From positions 486,001-550,000 of the forward strand of contig CAJNDS010002227.1 of NCBI GenBank assembly GCA_905221605.1: a stretch of 64,000 nucleotides of DNA. Reading direction: 5' to 3'. The notes under the pieces were generated by a model. That model had not been told where the DNA came from. It made no database searches and saw only the letters and a program-made list of their open reading frames with translations. Source of the stretch: Symbiodinium natans (taxonomy: Eukaryota; Sar; Dinophyceae; Suessiales; Symbiodiniaceae). Of the stretch, positions 20,194 to 26,633 are shown piece after piece. The position numbers and the translations under genes were made by a program. Position 1 is the stretch's first letter. Each line of letters starts with the position of its first letter.

Positions 20194-22530
20194 GCTAGCT
20201 GGGGGGGGGGGGGTGTCCTTCGCTCCAGACGGTACGCTGCGCAATCACACACAGACTGCTTGTGCACGCCCCTTGGGGGGTCTCTTCGGGGACTATGTGC
20301 AGAGGAAGGAAGGAAGGAAGGAAGGAAGGAAAGGAAGCAAGGAAGGAAGGAAGCAAAGAAGCAAGGAAGCAAGGAAGCAAGGAAGCAAGGAAGCAAGGAA
20401 GCAAGGAAGCAAGGAAGCAAGGAAGCAAGGAATCAAGGAAGGAAGGAAGGAAGGAAGCAATCGGCGCAGCGCCCCTTTTGTGTCAGGAGGCAGAGCACGT
20501 CCAGCCGGCCATGGTGGCGCATCTCACGAAGCTGCGGCTCGGCGCAGTGGTGGGGTGGTTTAGGGTTTTAGGATTTTAGGGTTTTAGGGTTTTAGGGTTT
20601 TAGGGTTTTAGGGTTTTAGGGTTTTAGGGTTTTAGGGTTTTAGGGTTTTAGGGCTTTAGGGTCCACGACCCGCGCCTGGGGCAGATGCAAAGGGCACAGA
20701 GGCGATCCTTTGGGGGCTTAGGGGGGGGGGGCCTCGGACCCAGAGTAGGCCCCTATTCCCTTTATTTGGGTTTGGGCTCCCTTATGGTCCCTTTTTCAAC
20801 CCCAAGAAGGGCACCCTCTTTGAAATTCCTAGGTTACTCCGGGGTCTAGGGGACTCATATAGGTGCATGGGAAGTCCATGCAGAGCCCAAAGAACTCCAA
20901 GCTCGGAAGCTCCCCCCACCAAAGCCCCAAGTCCTAAACCGTAAACCCGGCCGACACCCTAAACCCTAAACCCTAAACCCTAAACCCTAAACCCTACACC
21001 CTAAACCCTAAACCCTAAACCCTAAACCCTGAACCCTAAATTTACCCTAAATCCCAAGCCCTGAGCCCTACCGAACTCCGGGGTGAAGATGGGAATGGCA
21101 AGGTCGCAGCCGCTCCGCAACGAGCTGCAGTACACCATTATGGCCTGTCCGGGCGTTAGGCTTCAAGGGGCTTCAAGGGCTGAAAGGACGGTTTAGGGTT
21201 TGGGGTTTAGGGTTTAGGGTTTAGGGTTTAGGGTTTAGGGTTTAGGGTTTAGGGTTTTGTCAGCTTCATCGCTTTGGGCAGGTACAGTGGCTGCGCGCGC
21301 ACCCCTTCTTTGCCAAGATTTGTGCTCTGCTGGGGGGGGAAGTTTGTGAGCGCTTCTTGTAGCGGTTTATGGGTTTGGGGGTTTTAGGGTTTAAGGCCTA
21401 AAGAGGCCTCTTTAGGCATCAGTGGCTTAAGGGCTTGGGGGTTAGTGGCTTAAGGTTCAAAGGTTTTAGGAGTTTTGGGACTTCCGGCGCTGGTTGCTGG
21501 ACAGCCAGTTGCGCGAGCAGGTACCCACATGCCGAACTTCATGCACAAGCTCTGCAGTACGGCCATTAAAGAGTCGCTTGGGGCAGATGGCCGAAACGTA
21601 CAAGAATGGCAAAAAAGAACACCCTAAACCTCCAAATCAGAACACCAGCCCCTTAGCCCTACATGCTAGAAACCCACTTCTTGTGTTCAAGGCCATGAAA
21701 TCCCACCTCACCAAGATTGTGAGCCTCCGTATCCCCCCCGAACCTGGTAAAAACCGTGGGTATTGATCGAACCCAAAACCCAAAACCCAAAACCCAAAAC
21801 CCAAAACCCTAAACCCTAAACCCTAAACCCTAAACCCCGAACCCTGGACGTCCAGACTCCCAAACTCCCAAGGAAGGTCCTGGGCAGTGGGGACATCGTC
21901 TTCGAGGCCGGGGAGGAGTGCAGCCAGGTCTACTTCGTGAGCGCTGCGCTGATCCTCGAGTTCCTTGGGCGACATTTTTCTTATTATTATTATTACGATT
22001 ATTATTATTATTATTATTTTTTGGGGGGGGGGGGTAGGGTTTAGGGTTTGGGGTTTGGGGTTTGGGGTTTGGGGTTTGGGGTTTAGGGTTAGGGTTTAGG
22101 GTTTAGGGCCGTTGAGGGTTTAGGGTTTAGGGTTTAGGGTTTAGGATTTAGGGTTGGGGTTCAGGGTTTAGGGTTTATAGCATAAGTGCCTTCGCGCCCC
22201 GGAAGGAGGCCTTAAAGAGCAGCAGTGTTGCAGACACGGCCCAAGTACTTGGGTGTTCATGGTAACCTGAGAGGGGTGTTCTTGGGGTTTAGGGTTTAGG
22301 GTTTAGGGTTTCGGGGCTTAGGGCTTAGGGCTTAGGGTTTCGGGGTTTAGGGTTAACCAATAATGAGTGTACTTATAACCCCACTTATGAGCCCCTTTTG
22401 TGCCCTAATAAGGTTATAGTGCAGCTATAATTGGTTAGTAAGTACCATGAACCTCCAAGCACGCGGTACTGAGGTACACGCACATTCGAGAGACGGACGA
22501 GACTTCCAACAAGCTCCACTCCAAACAGTG
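2007..22530 (+). CDS. multi-exon voltage-gated / cyclic-nucleotide-binding ion channel (gene span)
   Basis: Span of a six-transmembrane channel of the KCNH/CNG/HCN superfamily, assembled by hand from at least 22 exons listed separately. Landmarks in order: S1 (RLVWDLSGLALIM joined to YDICAIPLEAF), S2 (IFWTVDVAFSFVTGYY), S3 (HYLTTWFFLDIVSS), S4 with Arg/Lys at every third position (MRVVRLLRVLKL), S5 (FTFLLISLFRLLLL then FFIVLLNHVIACLW), pore (YFTSLHWALTQFTPASM), S6 (YERIFSIAVLFFAMVAFSS), C-linker (QFWILRRYL, LSQPLRNELQYTIM, AHPFFAKIC), then the cyclic-nucleotide domain (SGDIVFEAGEECSQVYFV). Most junctions keep phase with GC, GT or GA donors and AG acceptors. The protein would sit in a membrane and pass cations. 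The true N-terminus, a turret exon, one exon between S1 and S2 and the C-terminus are not located. Alternative: a recently broken copy; I saw no in-frame stop in the phased exons. Confidence 0.75.
2144..2208 (+). repeat. TTTAGGG array in channel intron
   Basis: About nine heptamers inside the intron that separates the two halves of S1 (2071-2477). Confidence 0.9.
2478..2526 (+). CDS. channel exon: S1 end
   Basis: After gttccag the frame reads YDICAIPLEAFDFPR, the tail of S1 that in this channel group carries a YDxxxIPLxxF pattern. The 3' end is uncertain: a GA donor near 2527 would keep phase, but 5-8 residues seem to be missing before the next recognised exon. Confidence 0.6.
2754..2836 (-). 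repeat. CCCTAAA array in channel intron
   Basis: About eleven heptamers with CCCTACA and CCCCAAA variants. The rest of 2527-3131 is mixed variant repeat, including a CCCCAAA run at 2938-3010, and short unique stretches that may hide one small exon. Confidence 0.85.
3132..3155 (+). CDS. channel micro-exon (24 nt): start of S2
   Basis: Between cctgcag and a GC donor at 3156 lie exactly eight codons, DVMDWLAL. They join in phase 0 to IFWTVD of the next exon. Very short, so supported mainly by fit on the 3' side. Confidence 0.45.
3173..3235 (+). repeat. TTTAGGG array in channel intron
   Basis: Nine heptamers beginning 18 nt after the proposed 24-nt exon. Confidence 0.9.
3344..3412 (+). CDS. channel exon: S2
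   Basis: The frame IFWTVDVAFSFVTGYYHNGQ is open from the gccaag acceptor to a GC donor at 3413 (phase 0). The acidic residue in S2 (D of TVD) is the usual voltage-sensor counter-charge position. An upstream acceptor at 3323 is an alternative. Confidence 0.7.
3618..3683 (+). CDS. channel exon: S3
   Basis: From cactcag the frame reads DPHKIAIHYLTTWFFLDIVSSL, broken here as DPHKIAIHYL then TTWFFLDIVSSL. A GC donor at 3684 keeps phase 0. The TWFFLD core is typical of S3 in KCNH/CNG relatives. Confidence 0.7.
4158..4336 (-). repeat. CCCTAAA array in channel intron
   Basis: About 25 heptamers ending just upstream of the S3-S4 loop exon. Confidence 0.95.
4345..4403 (+). CDS. channel exon: S3-S4 loop
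   Basis: The acceptor ccccaag is followed by AVIVPEWLTMTGSDSLSYAG. A GA donor at 4404 leaves GG, completed by the G of the next exon so that SYAG joins LGKTMR. This junction needs a non-canonical GA donor, a known minor class in dinoflagellates. Confidence 0.55.
4428..4506 (+). repeat. TTTAGGG array in channel intron
   Basis: Eleven heptamers starting 24 nt after the S3-S4 loop exon; opposite orientation to the array just upstream of that exon. Confidence 0.95.
4690..4768 (-). repeat. CCCTAAA array in channel intron
   Basis: Eleven heptamers. The following unique stretch 4770-4935 holds nothing I recognise. Confidence 0.9.
5114..5215 (+). mobile_element. foldback mini-element, family A, copy 1
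   Basis: Near-perfect inverted repeat: the left arm CTTGGGATGTTCCCCCC and right arm GGGGGAACATCCTAA, with TACTAACAGTCCTTAATAGGG matched by its complement further in. About 102 bp, no coding capacity, MITE-like. Related copies occur at 5249, 6395, 18706, 18933, 45089, 50535 and 51037. Confidence 0.75.
5249..5358 (+). mobile_element. family A mini-element interrupted by telomeric repeat
   Basis: Arms match copy 1 (GGGATGT at left, AAGGGGGAACATCCCAA at right), but 36 bp of TTTCGGG/TTTAGGG/TCTAGGG heptamers sit at 5300-5335, exactly between TTAAGG and ACTGTT, which are contiguous as TAAGGACTG in copy 1. Confidence 0.75.
5469..5543 (-). repeat. CCCTAAA array in channel intron
   Basis: Heptamers with CCCTACA and CCCAAAA variants, upstream of the S4 exon. 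Confidence 0.85.
5588..5640 (+). CDS. channel exon: S4 voltage sensor
   Basis: After ccttcag: LGKTMRVVRLLRVLKLR, with Arg/Arg/Arg/Lys/Arg at three-residue spacing, the hallmark of a voltage sensor. A GC donor at 5641 leaves C, completed by TC of the next exon to Leu. Confidence 0.8.
6134..6155 (+). CDS. channel micro-exon (22 nt): S4-S5 linker
   Basis: Between gatgcag and a GC donor at 6156: (L)LERIQSE. Both junctions keep phase and give LKLRLLERIQSEFTFLL, matching the linker pattern of this channel family. The 22-nt size is unusual. Confidence 0.55.
6395..6434 (+). mobile_element. family A mini-element, left arm cut off by TTTAGGG array
   Basis: The arm CTTGGGATGTTCCCCT runs to CCCTAATCGGG and then continues directly as TTAGGG heptamers (6435-6488). 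The right arm is missing. Confidence 0.65.
6526..6564 (+). CDS. channel exon: S5, first half
   Basis: After cctgag: FTFLLISLFRLLL, ending CT before a GC donor at 6565. The next exon, starting G TTC TTC, restores Leu-Phe-Phe. The intron that follows is about 10.4 kb (6565-16972). Confidence 0.7.
6581..6664 (-). repeat. CCCTAAA array at the start of the 10.4 kb intron
   Basis: Twelve heptamers, 45 bp outside the left end of the large inverted-repeat element. Confidence 0.9.
6710..6736 (+). repeat. left 27-bp terminal inverted repeat
   Basis: Perfect inverted match to 16716-16742. Similarity stops abruptly inside both ends, as expected of terminal inverted repeats. Confidence 0.85.
6745..8680. 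repeat. palindromic satellite, ~310-bp units
   Basis: Six tandem units of about 310 bp. Each contains long inverted arms built from TTTCAAGGATTT and AAATTTAAAATGCCCAAAAAA, centred on AAATCCCGGGATTT, plus a spacer GCGTGGTCTTCCCGTACTCTG near 7252, 7561, 7870, 8181 and 8490 (inverted near 6985). No ORF. Each unit could form a hairpin or cruciform of nearly 200 bp. Confidence 0.9.
8682..8781 (+). repeat. TTTAGGG array inside the palindromic satellite
   Basis: Fourteen heptamers interrupt a satellite unit: cccgggga lies to the left and taatatccttga to the right, joined in other units as CCCGGGATTTAATAT. Confidence 0.85.
8930..9480 (+). repeat. ATCATCCCCC microsatellite/minisatellite
   Basis: Runs of CATCATCCCCC and CCATCATC variants, with a short inverted patch (gggatgatgggggatg) near 9055-9090. 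Long apparent ORFs here are repeat artefacts. Confidence 0.9.
9485..11590 (+). repeat. TTCGT-rich satellite, units near 220 bp
   Basis: Tandem imperfect copies carrying GGTTTGTCGTATGTCCCC, CTTCGTCCCTTCGTGTTGTA and TTGCTTCCGTGCTCGTA; the last recurs roughly every 205-240 bp. Many apparent ORFs on both strands come from periodicity and are not genes. Confidence 0.85.
11598..13632 (+). mobile_element. nested ~2.0 kb inverted-repeat element
   Basis: The left end (C11 then AGTGACCTACCCTTTTTCG) is mirrored at 13599-13632 (CGAAAAAGGGTAGGTCGCTG then G11). It sits in the (TA)n tract of the flanking satellite; the uninterrupted target ctgatatatacatatatataattcg is present near 10320. The interior is AT-rich and non-coding: an inverted CCAAAAA/TTTTTGG block (11735-11965) and diverged tandem units with AGTATGGTCCTTTAAAT at 12691, 12933 and 13215. 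A non-autonomous TIR DNA transposon is the best reading. Confidence 0.7.
13650..15900 (+). repeat. TTCGT-rich satellite, second block
   Basis: Continuation of the 9485-11590 satellite after the nested element, same orientation. Near-identical ~630-bp segments at about 13870-14500 and 14530-15160 show a recent higher-order duplication. Confidence 0.8.
15900..16560 (-). repeat. TTCGT-rich satellite, inverted block
   Basis: The same satellite in reverse complement (TACGACAAACCTC, TACAACACGAAGGGACGAAGG), switching abruptly near 15900. The head-to-head junction forms a large inverted repeat. Confidence 0.85.
16631..16684 (+). repeat. (TAC)n microsatellite
   Basis: About eighteen TAC triplets with one CAC interruption, next to the right terminal inverted repeat. 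Confidence 0.95.
16716..16742 (-). repeat. right 27-bp terminal inverted repeat
   Basis: Exact inverted copy of 6710-6736. Confidence 0.85.
16973..17011 (+). CDS. channel exon: S5, second half
   Basis: After accaag: FFIVLLNHVIAC, with a GT donor at 17012. The NHxxAC motif at the end of S5 is characteristic of KCNH/CNG-type channels. It joins in phase with the exon at 6526-6564 across the 10.4 kb intron. Confidence 0.75.
17214..17269 (+). CDS. channel exon: S5 end and turret
   Basis: Acceptor cgccag; the first codon completes LW to give CLWYLIGKETSAVNMVNW. A GC donor at 17270 leaves one base, which does not phase with the pore exon at 17971, so a small turret exon is probably missing between 17270 and 17970. 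Confidence 0.6.
17583..17712 (-). repeat. CCCTAAA array in channel intron
   Basis: About 17 heptamers with CCCCAAA and CCCTAGA variants at the 3' end; more variant repeat follows to 17960. Confidence 0.9.
17971..18006 (+). CDS. channel exon: pore helix
   Basis: Twelve codons, DQTYKYFTSLHW, between ctcgcag and a GC donor at 18007. YxTSLHW corresponds to the pore-helix TSLYF/TSxT segment of KCNH channels. Confidence 0.75.
18031..18066 (+). repeat. TTTAGGG array in channel intron
   Basis: Five heptamers in the intron splitting the pore loop; a second block follows at 18165-18235. Confidence 0.9.
18419..18466 (+). CDS. channel exon: pore exit, no GYG filter
   Basis: After ggcgccag: ALTQFTPASMNVSATN, GT donor at 18467 (a GC donor at 18470 is possible). 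It joins HW|AL in phase 0. QFTPAS stands where K+ channels carry SVGFG or TVGYG. Confidence 0.75.
18706..18805 (+). mobile_element. family A mini-element, copy in channel intron
   Basis: Arms TTGGGATGTTCCCGC and GGGGGAACCTCCCAAG, with ACTAACAGTCCTTAATCGGG inside. It directly abuts a TTTAGGG array on the left and a family B element on the right. Confidence 0.75.
18811..18927 (+). mobile_element. foldback mini-element, family B, copy 1
   Basis: Terminal inverted repeat CTTGGAGGTTCGTGGTAC...GTACCATGAACCTCCAAG, 117 bp, with inner TATTAACCA/TTGGTTAA. It is preceded by G, so its start reads GCTTGG (a potential GC donor), and it ends in AG. No coding capacity; MITE or introner-like. Other copies: 22353, 35532 and 35897. 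Confidence 0.75.
18933..19098 (+). mobile_element. family A mini-element with a second right arm and telomeric insert
   Basis: A diverged copy (CTTGGGATGTTGCCCC to GGGGAACATACCAAG, ending near 19025) is followed by seven CCCTAAA-type heptamers and then another right arm, TAGTATAAGGGGGAACATCC (19075-19098). Confidence 0.6.
19117..19186 (+). CDS. channel exon: S6
   Basis: After gcggag: VYERIFSIAVLFFAMVAFSS then IVG, with a GC donor at 19187. This is the S6 helix and gate region following the pore exon (TN|VYERIF). Confidence 0.75.
19378..19411 (+). CDS. channel exon: S6 end
   Basis: Between cttgcag and a GC donor at 19412: (G)VTASMTQLQN. Exon phases give IVGGVTASMTQLQNL across both junctions. 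Confidence 0.75.
19425..19480 (+). repeat. TTTAGGG array in channel intron
   Basis: Eight heptamers starting 13 nt after the exon; a second array at 19537-19568 ends 6 nt before the next exon. This 163-nt intron is therefore mostly telomeric repeat. Confidence 0.95.
19575..19641 (+). CDS. channel exon: C-linker
   Basis: Acceptor ggtatgag; (L)RSNHMKQFWILRRYLKQ then NGVGK, GA donor at 19642. QFWxLRRYL is typical of the post-S6 linker. Confidence 0.75.
19769..19816 (+). CDS. channel exon: C-linker helix
   Basis: Acceptor gcgtgag; ELQFRIEKFLEYQTNK, GC donor at 19817. It joins VGK|ELQ in phase 0. Confidence 0.65.
19963..20200 (+). repeat. (GA)n-rich microsatellite in channel intron
   Basis: Long GAGAGA with AGCGAGAG variants, then a run of G at 20203-20213. 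Apparent RE-rich or SL-rich ORFs are artefacts. Confidence 0.95.
20303..20457 (+). repeat. GGAA / GGAAGCAA microsatellite
   Basis: GGAAGGAA and GGAAGCAA repeats in the same intron (19817-20486). Confidence 0.95.
20487..20533 (+). CDS. channel exon: C-linker helix
   Basis: Acceptor tgtcag; EAEHVQPAMVAHLTK then CT before a GC donor at 20534; the next exon supplies G for Leu, giving HLTKLSQPLRNEL, a well-fitting linker. Confidence 0.65.
20559..20662 (+). repeat. TTTTAGGG octamer variant array
   Basis: Thirteen octameric units with an extra T, homogenised along the array, unlike the heptamer arrays nearby. Confidence 0.95.
20663..21102. other. channel intron, unique and telomeric sequence
   Basis: GC-rich unique sequence to about 20940, then CCCTAAA heptamers to 21065. 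No recognised exon. Confidence 0.5.
21103..21142 (+). CDS. channel exon: C-linker
   Basis: Acceptor ggcaag; SQPLRNELQYTIM, GC donor at 21143. Matches the S-x-PLRxEL pattern before the cyclic-nucleotide domain. Confidence 0.7.
21282..21321 (+). CDS. channel exon: C-linker end
   Basis: Acceptor gggcag; VQWLRAHPFFAKI then T before a GT donor at 21322; joined to GT of the next exon it gives Cys. Confidence 0.65.
21521..21572 (+). CDS. channel exon: entry to cyclic-nucleotide domain
   Basis: Acceptor gagcag; THMPNFMHKLCSTAIK, ending GA before a GT donor at 21573; the next exon restores Glu. Confidence 0.65.
21573..21872. other. channel intron
   Basis: Unique sequence to about 21770, then CCCAAAA and CCCTAAA repeats to 21845. 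Confidence 0.6.
21873..21945 (+). CDS. channel exon: cyclic-nucleotide-binding domain start
   Basis: Acceptor cccaag; KVLGSGDIVFEAGEECSQ then VYFVSA. SGDxVFExGE...MYFV is the first beta-roll of CAP-family domains. GC donor at 21946. The phosphate-binding cassette would lie further downstream and was not found. Confidence 0.75.
21983..22340. repeat. ATT microsatellite, (G)n and TTTAGGG/TTTGGGG arrays in channel intron
   Basis: TTATTA repeats (21981-22018), twelve G, TTTGGGG and TTTAGGG arrays, a unique patch 22180-22280, then more TTTAGGG with CTTAGGG variants. Confidence 0.85.
22353..22459 (+). mobile_element. family B mini-element, left end replaced by TTTAGGG, right end at splice acceptor
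   Basis: TTAACCAATAATGAGTGTACTT onward matches the interior of family B (quoted here only in part), but the left terminal repeat is missing and TTTAGGG heptamers abut instead. The right end ACCATGAACCTCCAAG finishes exactly where the next channel exon begins. Confidence 0.7.
22460..22530 (+). CDS. channel exon: cyclic-nucleotide domain continuation
   Basis: HAVLRYTHIRETDETSN then KLHSKQW, open between the family B terminal AG and a GC donor at 22531. It follows FVSA in phase 0, as the FVxxGxLxY strand requires. The last channel exon I can place. Confidence 0.55.
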
Positions 22531-25082
22531 GCCGCCCAGCTTGCAAACGCTTTTGGGCGTTGGTTGACGTAAATTCCAGGCTCTTTTGGTAGTGTTTAGG
22601 GTTGAGGGTTTAGGGTTTAGGGTGGTTTAGGGTTTAGGGTTTAGGGTTTCGGGTTTAGGGTTTAGGGTTTAGGGTTTAGGGTTTAGGGTCCACAATTCAT
22701 CTAGGCTTCTGGTGATCGCGTATTCCTTAGCCTCTTGTAGGAAGAGCTCAATACTCCCTAAGACTAAGACTTAAGTTGTACCCCGCCCCCCCCACCTGGT
22801 TTATGGTTTAGGGTTCAGGGTTGGGTTTAGGGTTTAGGGTCAGGGTTTAGGGTTAGGGTTTAGGGTTTAGGGTTTAGGGCTAGGGTTAAGGGTTTAGGGC
22901 TGCAGTCTGTGCCTTTTTCGGAGGAGGTCCTTTGCATCCCAAACCTTGCTGAGCTCGAACTGCGCTAGATGAGCATTTCCCGAAGTAGCGGTACCCCTGA
23001 ACCCTAAACCCTAAACCCTAAACCCTAAACCCTAAACCCTAAACCCTAAACCCTAAACCCTAAACCCTAAACCCTAAACCCTAAACCCTAAACCCTAAAC
23101 CCTAAACCCTAAACCCTATGAAGTCGACCCAAAGCCGAGGATCTCAGAGCCGGCCCTTTGGGTTACGTGGAAACATCTCGGCGTCTGCGAAGCAGAGAAG
23201 CCGGGAAGCTGGGCGTCAGTCAGGCTTAGGCGGTTTAGGGTTTTAGGGGTTTAGGGTTTTAGGGATTTAGGGTTTAGGGTTTAGGGTTTAGGGTCTGGGG
23301 TTTAGGGTTTAGGGTTTAGGGTTGACTAGGGTTTAGAGGTTTACTTAGGGTTTACCCAGGGTTTTACTTGGGGTTACTTGGGGTTTACTTTGGGACTGGG
23401 GGTTTAGGGGTTTACTAGGGTTTGGGGTTAAGGGTTTAGGGGCTTTCTAGGGCTTAGGGTTTACGAGGGTTTACCAGGGTTTAGGGGTTTAGGAGTTTGA
23501 GGGTTAAGGGATTTAGGGGGTTAGGAGGGCTCTCTAGGGTTTTGTTGGGGGGTTTCGAGTTTGGGGAGTTAAGGGTTGTGGGAGACACTAAACCCTAAAC
23601 CCTAAACGGCCCTAAACCCTAAACCCTAAACCCTAAACCCTAAACCCTAAACCTTAAACCCTAAACCCTAAACCCCAAACCAACCCTAAACCCTAAACCC
23701 TAGACACTACGGGGCTTGGGAAGCGTGAAGCCCGCACCAAGCCGAGGAGAGATCATTTCCGTAGACACGGCGATTTTCAGCAAGGACCTTTTGTCTTGCA
23801 AGCCTGCTGAGGATTCGTGACTAGGGGGGCTGTAAACGCCCCTAGAATGGAGGTTTAGGGGTTCAGGGGTTAGAAGCCCTAAGCCCCAGACCCTAAACCC
23901 CAAATCTAAAAAACCCAAACCCCTCAACCCTCAACCCTAATTAAGCCCTAACCCCTAAACTCCAAACCCCTCAACCCTAGACCCTAAACCCTAAACCCTA
24001 AACCCTACACCCTAAACCCCCAACCCTAAACCCCCAACCCTAAAGCCAAAACCCTGTGAGGGACTTCGGGGTTAACGGTTTGGGGCCTTTGGGGCTAGCG
24101 GCCTGGAAGACTTAGAGGCGCTGGGGTGCGTCACGCCCGAAACCATGAGCCCCTAACAAAAGCCTTAAGCCCTGAACCCCAAACCCGGGTTTCTGGGTTC
24201 ATGGGTTTAGGGTTTATGGGTTTATGGCTTCTGGGTTTATGGGTTTAGGGTTTATGGGTTTATGGCTTCTGGGTTTATGGGTTTGGGGTTTAGGGTTTGG
24301 GGTTTAGACGCCATCGGATTACTGTCACTCCTCCGCCGGCCCAGGAGATGTCGGCACACCCTGCACCGAGACTGCTGCCTGGACATCAGAATGCCCAGAC
24401 TTTTCAACCCTAAACCCTAAACCCGAAACCCTAAACCCCAAACCCCAAACCCTAAACCGTAAACCCTAAACCCTAAACCCTCAACCCTGAAACCTTGAAC
24501 CCTAAACCCTAAACCCTAAACCCTAATCCCAAGGTTGTGTTCTACATATGCCAGGCTCTTCGCCCCAAGCTCAGTTTTCTGGCCTTCCTTGCAGACCGCA
24601 AGTGCATACAACGATCCCTAGCCCTGACGCGCAAGGCCTTCAACGGTGGCTCTGTGCACGGTTTAGGGTTTAGGGTTTAGGGTTTTGAGTTTAGGGTTTA
24701 GGGTTTAGGGTTCTCCAACACTCAGAGTGCAGGATGTGGGGTTCGATAGGTTTGAGCACCCCGAATAGGAGTGCCCTGGCAATTTCTTCTGATGTCGGGC
24801 CCCCATAAACCCTAAACCCTAAACCCCAAACCCCAAACCCCAAACCCGAAACCCGAAACCCTAAACCCTAAGCCCTAAACGCTAAACCCTAAACCCTAAA
24901 CCCTAAACCCTAAACCCTAAACCCCAAACCCTAAACCCTAAACCCCAAACCCTAAACCCTAAACCTCAAGGTCGAGTGCCTGAACAGCATGCCGAAGCAC
25001 ACTCTTAGCGACGTCTTGGACCAAACTGTCCTTGCTCCTTGGCATGAAAACCAATATAAACTGACATAATCATATATATTTT

Positions 25083-25113
<31 letters not shown>

Positions 25114-26463
25114 ACATGTATATGTATATACATACATATATATGTGTATATCTACATATATGTGTACTAAAAAATGAGCAGTTATATGTTCTTTCGGACC
25201 GGGGGTGTTTCGTTGCTTGCAGCTGGCCAATCTCATGCCCAGGATGTGTCCGCGATCGTCGAAAAGGCGTCGCACGTTGCTGCGGCGCTGGGCTACAGCA
25301 CCGCATCAAGTGGCTTGGTAGCCCAGGGAAAAGGGGTTTAGGGTTTAGGGTTTAGGGTTACCCTTTTATTGGTTCCGGGTTCGTTTAGAAAAGTAACCAA
25401 CCCCAAAAAAGGGGTGCCCTTCTCATAAATAAAGCTGCTGGGCTACCCAGGTGGTGTGAACAACAGCGTCGCCCTGAATTCTGCCTAGGTTGCGCATCGC
25501 TAACTGCGAGTGCAAGTGCTTGTGCGGATCAGGTTGGTAATCGCAGAACTGCGGTTCTTGTCTTGGCCGCGAGCTCCAAGAAATGTGGATGCTGCCCCTT
25601 GACTAAGTTCTTCCGACGGTGACAATGGTCACTGGTCCCTTCTATTTGCTTGAGAACCCAGAAAAGATTACAATAATCATCCCTAGATTGCCCTTAGAAA
25701 GAAGAATGTTTTCCATTTCTTGGGGGGGCTCTTAAGCAGACAGTCGGGACTCCCTAGCAGATGCGGGGTCGCATGCGGAAAAGTCCCAAAGACCAGAGTC
25801 CACGTCCGACGCTCCTCCGGGCAGTTGCCTCCAGACCACAACCATTCCCCTTAAACCCTAAACCCTAAACCCAAAACCCTCAACCCTAAGCCCTAAGCCC
25901 TAAGCCCTAAACCCTAAACCCTAAACCTGCAACCCTAGAAGCCCCCACGCCTGGTAGCCTCAGCCACTCAGTGATCGAACAAGCCCGCAGGTATCTGCAA
26001 ACTAGCTGCACATGGCTTAGGGCGTACAGTGGGTGCAGGAACGTTTCGAAAATCAAAGCTGGTGGACCTGTGCGCAAGCACTCTCGCGCAGCCATGGTGC
26101 CCAGTGCAGCAGCCTCATCTTCCAGTCTGGCTGACTAGGGTTCATGTTGGTTCTAAGCCAGCTTCGCCGCAACGCTGGAGGGTAGCCTCTGTAAAAGAAA
26201 CGCCCGCCCCTGCATGGAAAGCAAGTCCATGTCCGAGGCTCCAAGCCCCCTAGGACGAGCCCTCGTGTGGAGCAACTCGTGATACAACCGAGGCCTCGTG
26301 TTCCGATGGGCCACTTCCTTCTCCTGATGGTTGCTGGGTTGGGACCTCGTGCGTCGTGAGATTCTGCGAGCCGTGTCTTGGCCAGCTTGCGTTCCGCGAG
26401 CTCTGCTTCTCAAGCCCCCCCCCCCTGCTGTCTCCTAGCTCCCATCTAAGATCACATCCAGCG
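22531..26463. other. telomeric-repeat-rich region with possible unrecognised exons
   Basis: Arrays alternate in orientation (for example TTTAGGG 22600-22690, CCCTAAA 22998-23118, TTTAGGG variants 23230-23480, CCCTAAA 23585-23700 and 24825-24965). Unique islands at 22890-22990, 23710-23860, 24540-24660 and 25440-25850 may hold channel C-terminal exons, but I recognise none. An (AT)n tract lies at 25082-25170. Confidence 0.5.
22998..23118 (-). repeat. CCCTAAA array
   Basis: Seventeen uninterrupted heptamers, among the longest perfect arrays in the window. Confidence 0.95.
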
Positions 26464-26610
26464 ATGCAGCAGTGGTCAGTTGTCACTGCCGTCAAGAACA
26501 CCTTCATTGACGTCGCGGAGCCAGCGCAGGAGGACGACGGGCCGAAGACCGACTCCGAGTTGCCCCGGCGCCGCTCGCGCGCTGCGAGCCCAATCCCTGC
26601 TGCCAAGGCG
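26464..26610 (+). CDS. possible N-terminal segment of the FN2 gene in another frame
   Basis: ATG at 26464 opens MQQWSVVTAVKNTFIDV then AEPAQEDD, followed by RRRSRAAS. A VKNTFI-type N-terminus with a following acidic and Ser/Arg-rich stretch recurs in dinoflagellate proteins as I recall them. It lies one frame away from the downstream ORF, so a base change in the assembly, a very short intron or an independent ORF are all possible. Confidence 0.35.
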
Positions 26611-26633
26611 TGGAGTCTTCGGCTGGGTTGCAG

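Noticed and set aside
19933-20571. Arg/Glu-, Ser/Leu- and Lys/Glu-rich ORFs around the GA and GGAA repeats
   Set aside because: Microsatellite translation; the only real coding piece here is the small channel exon 20487-20533.
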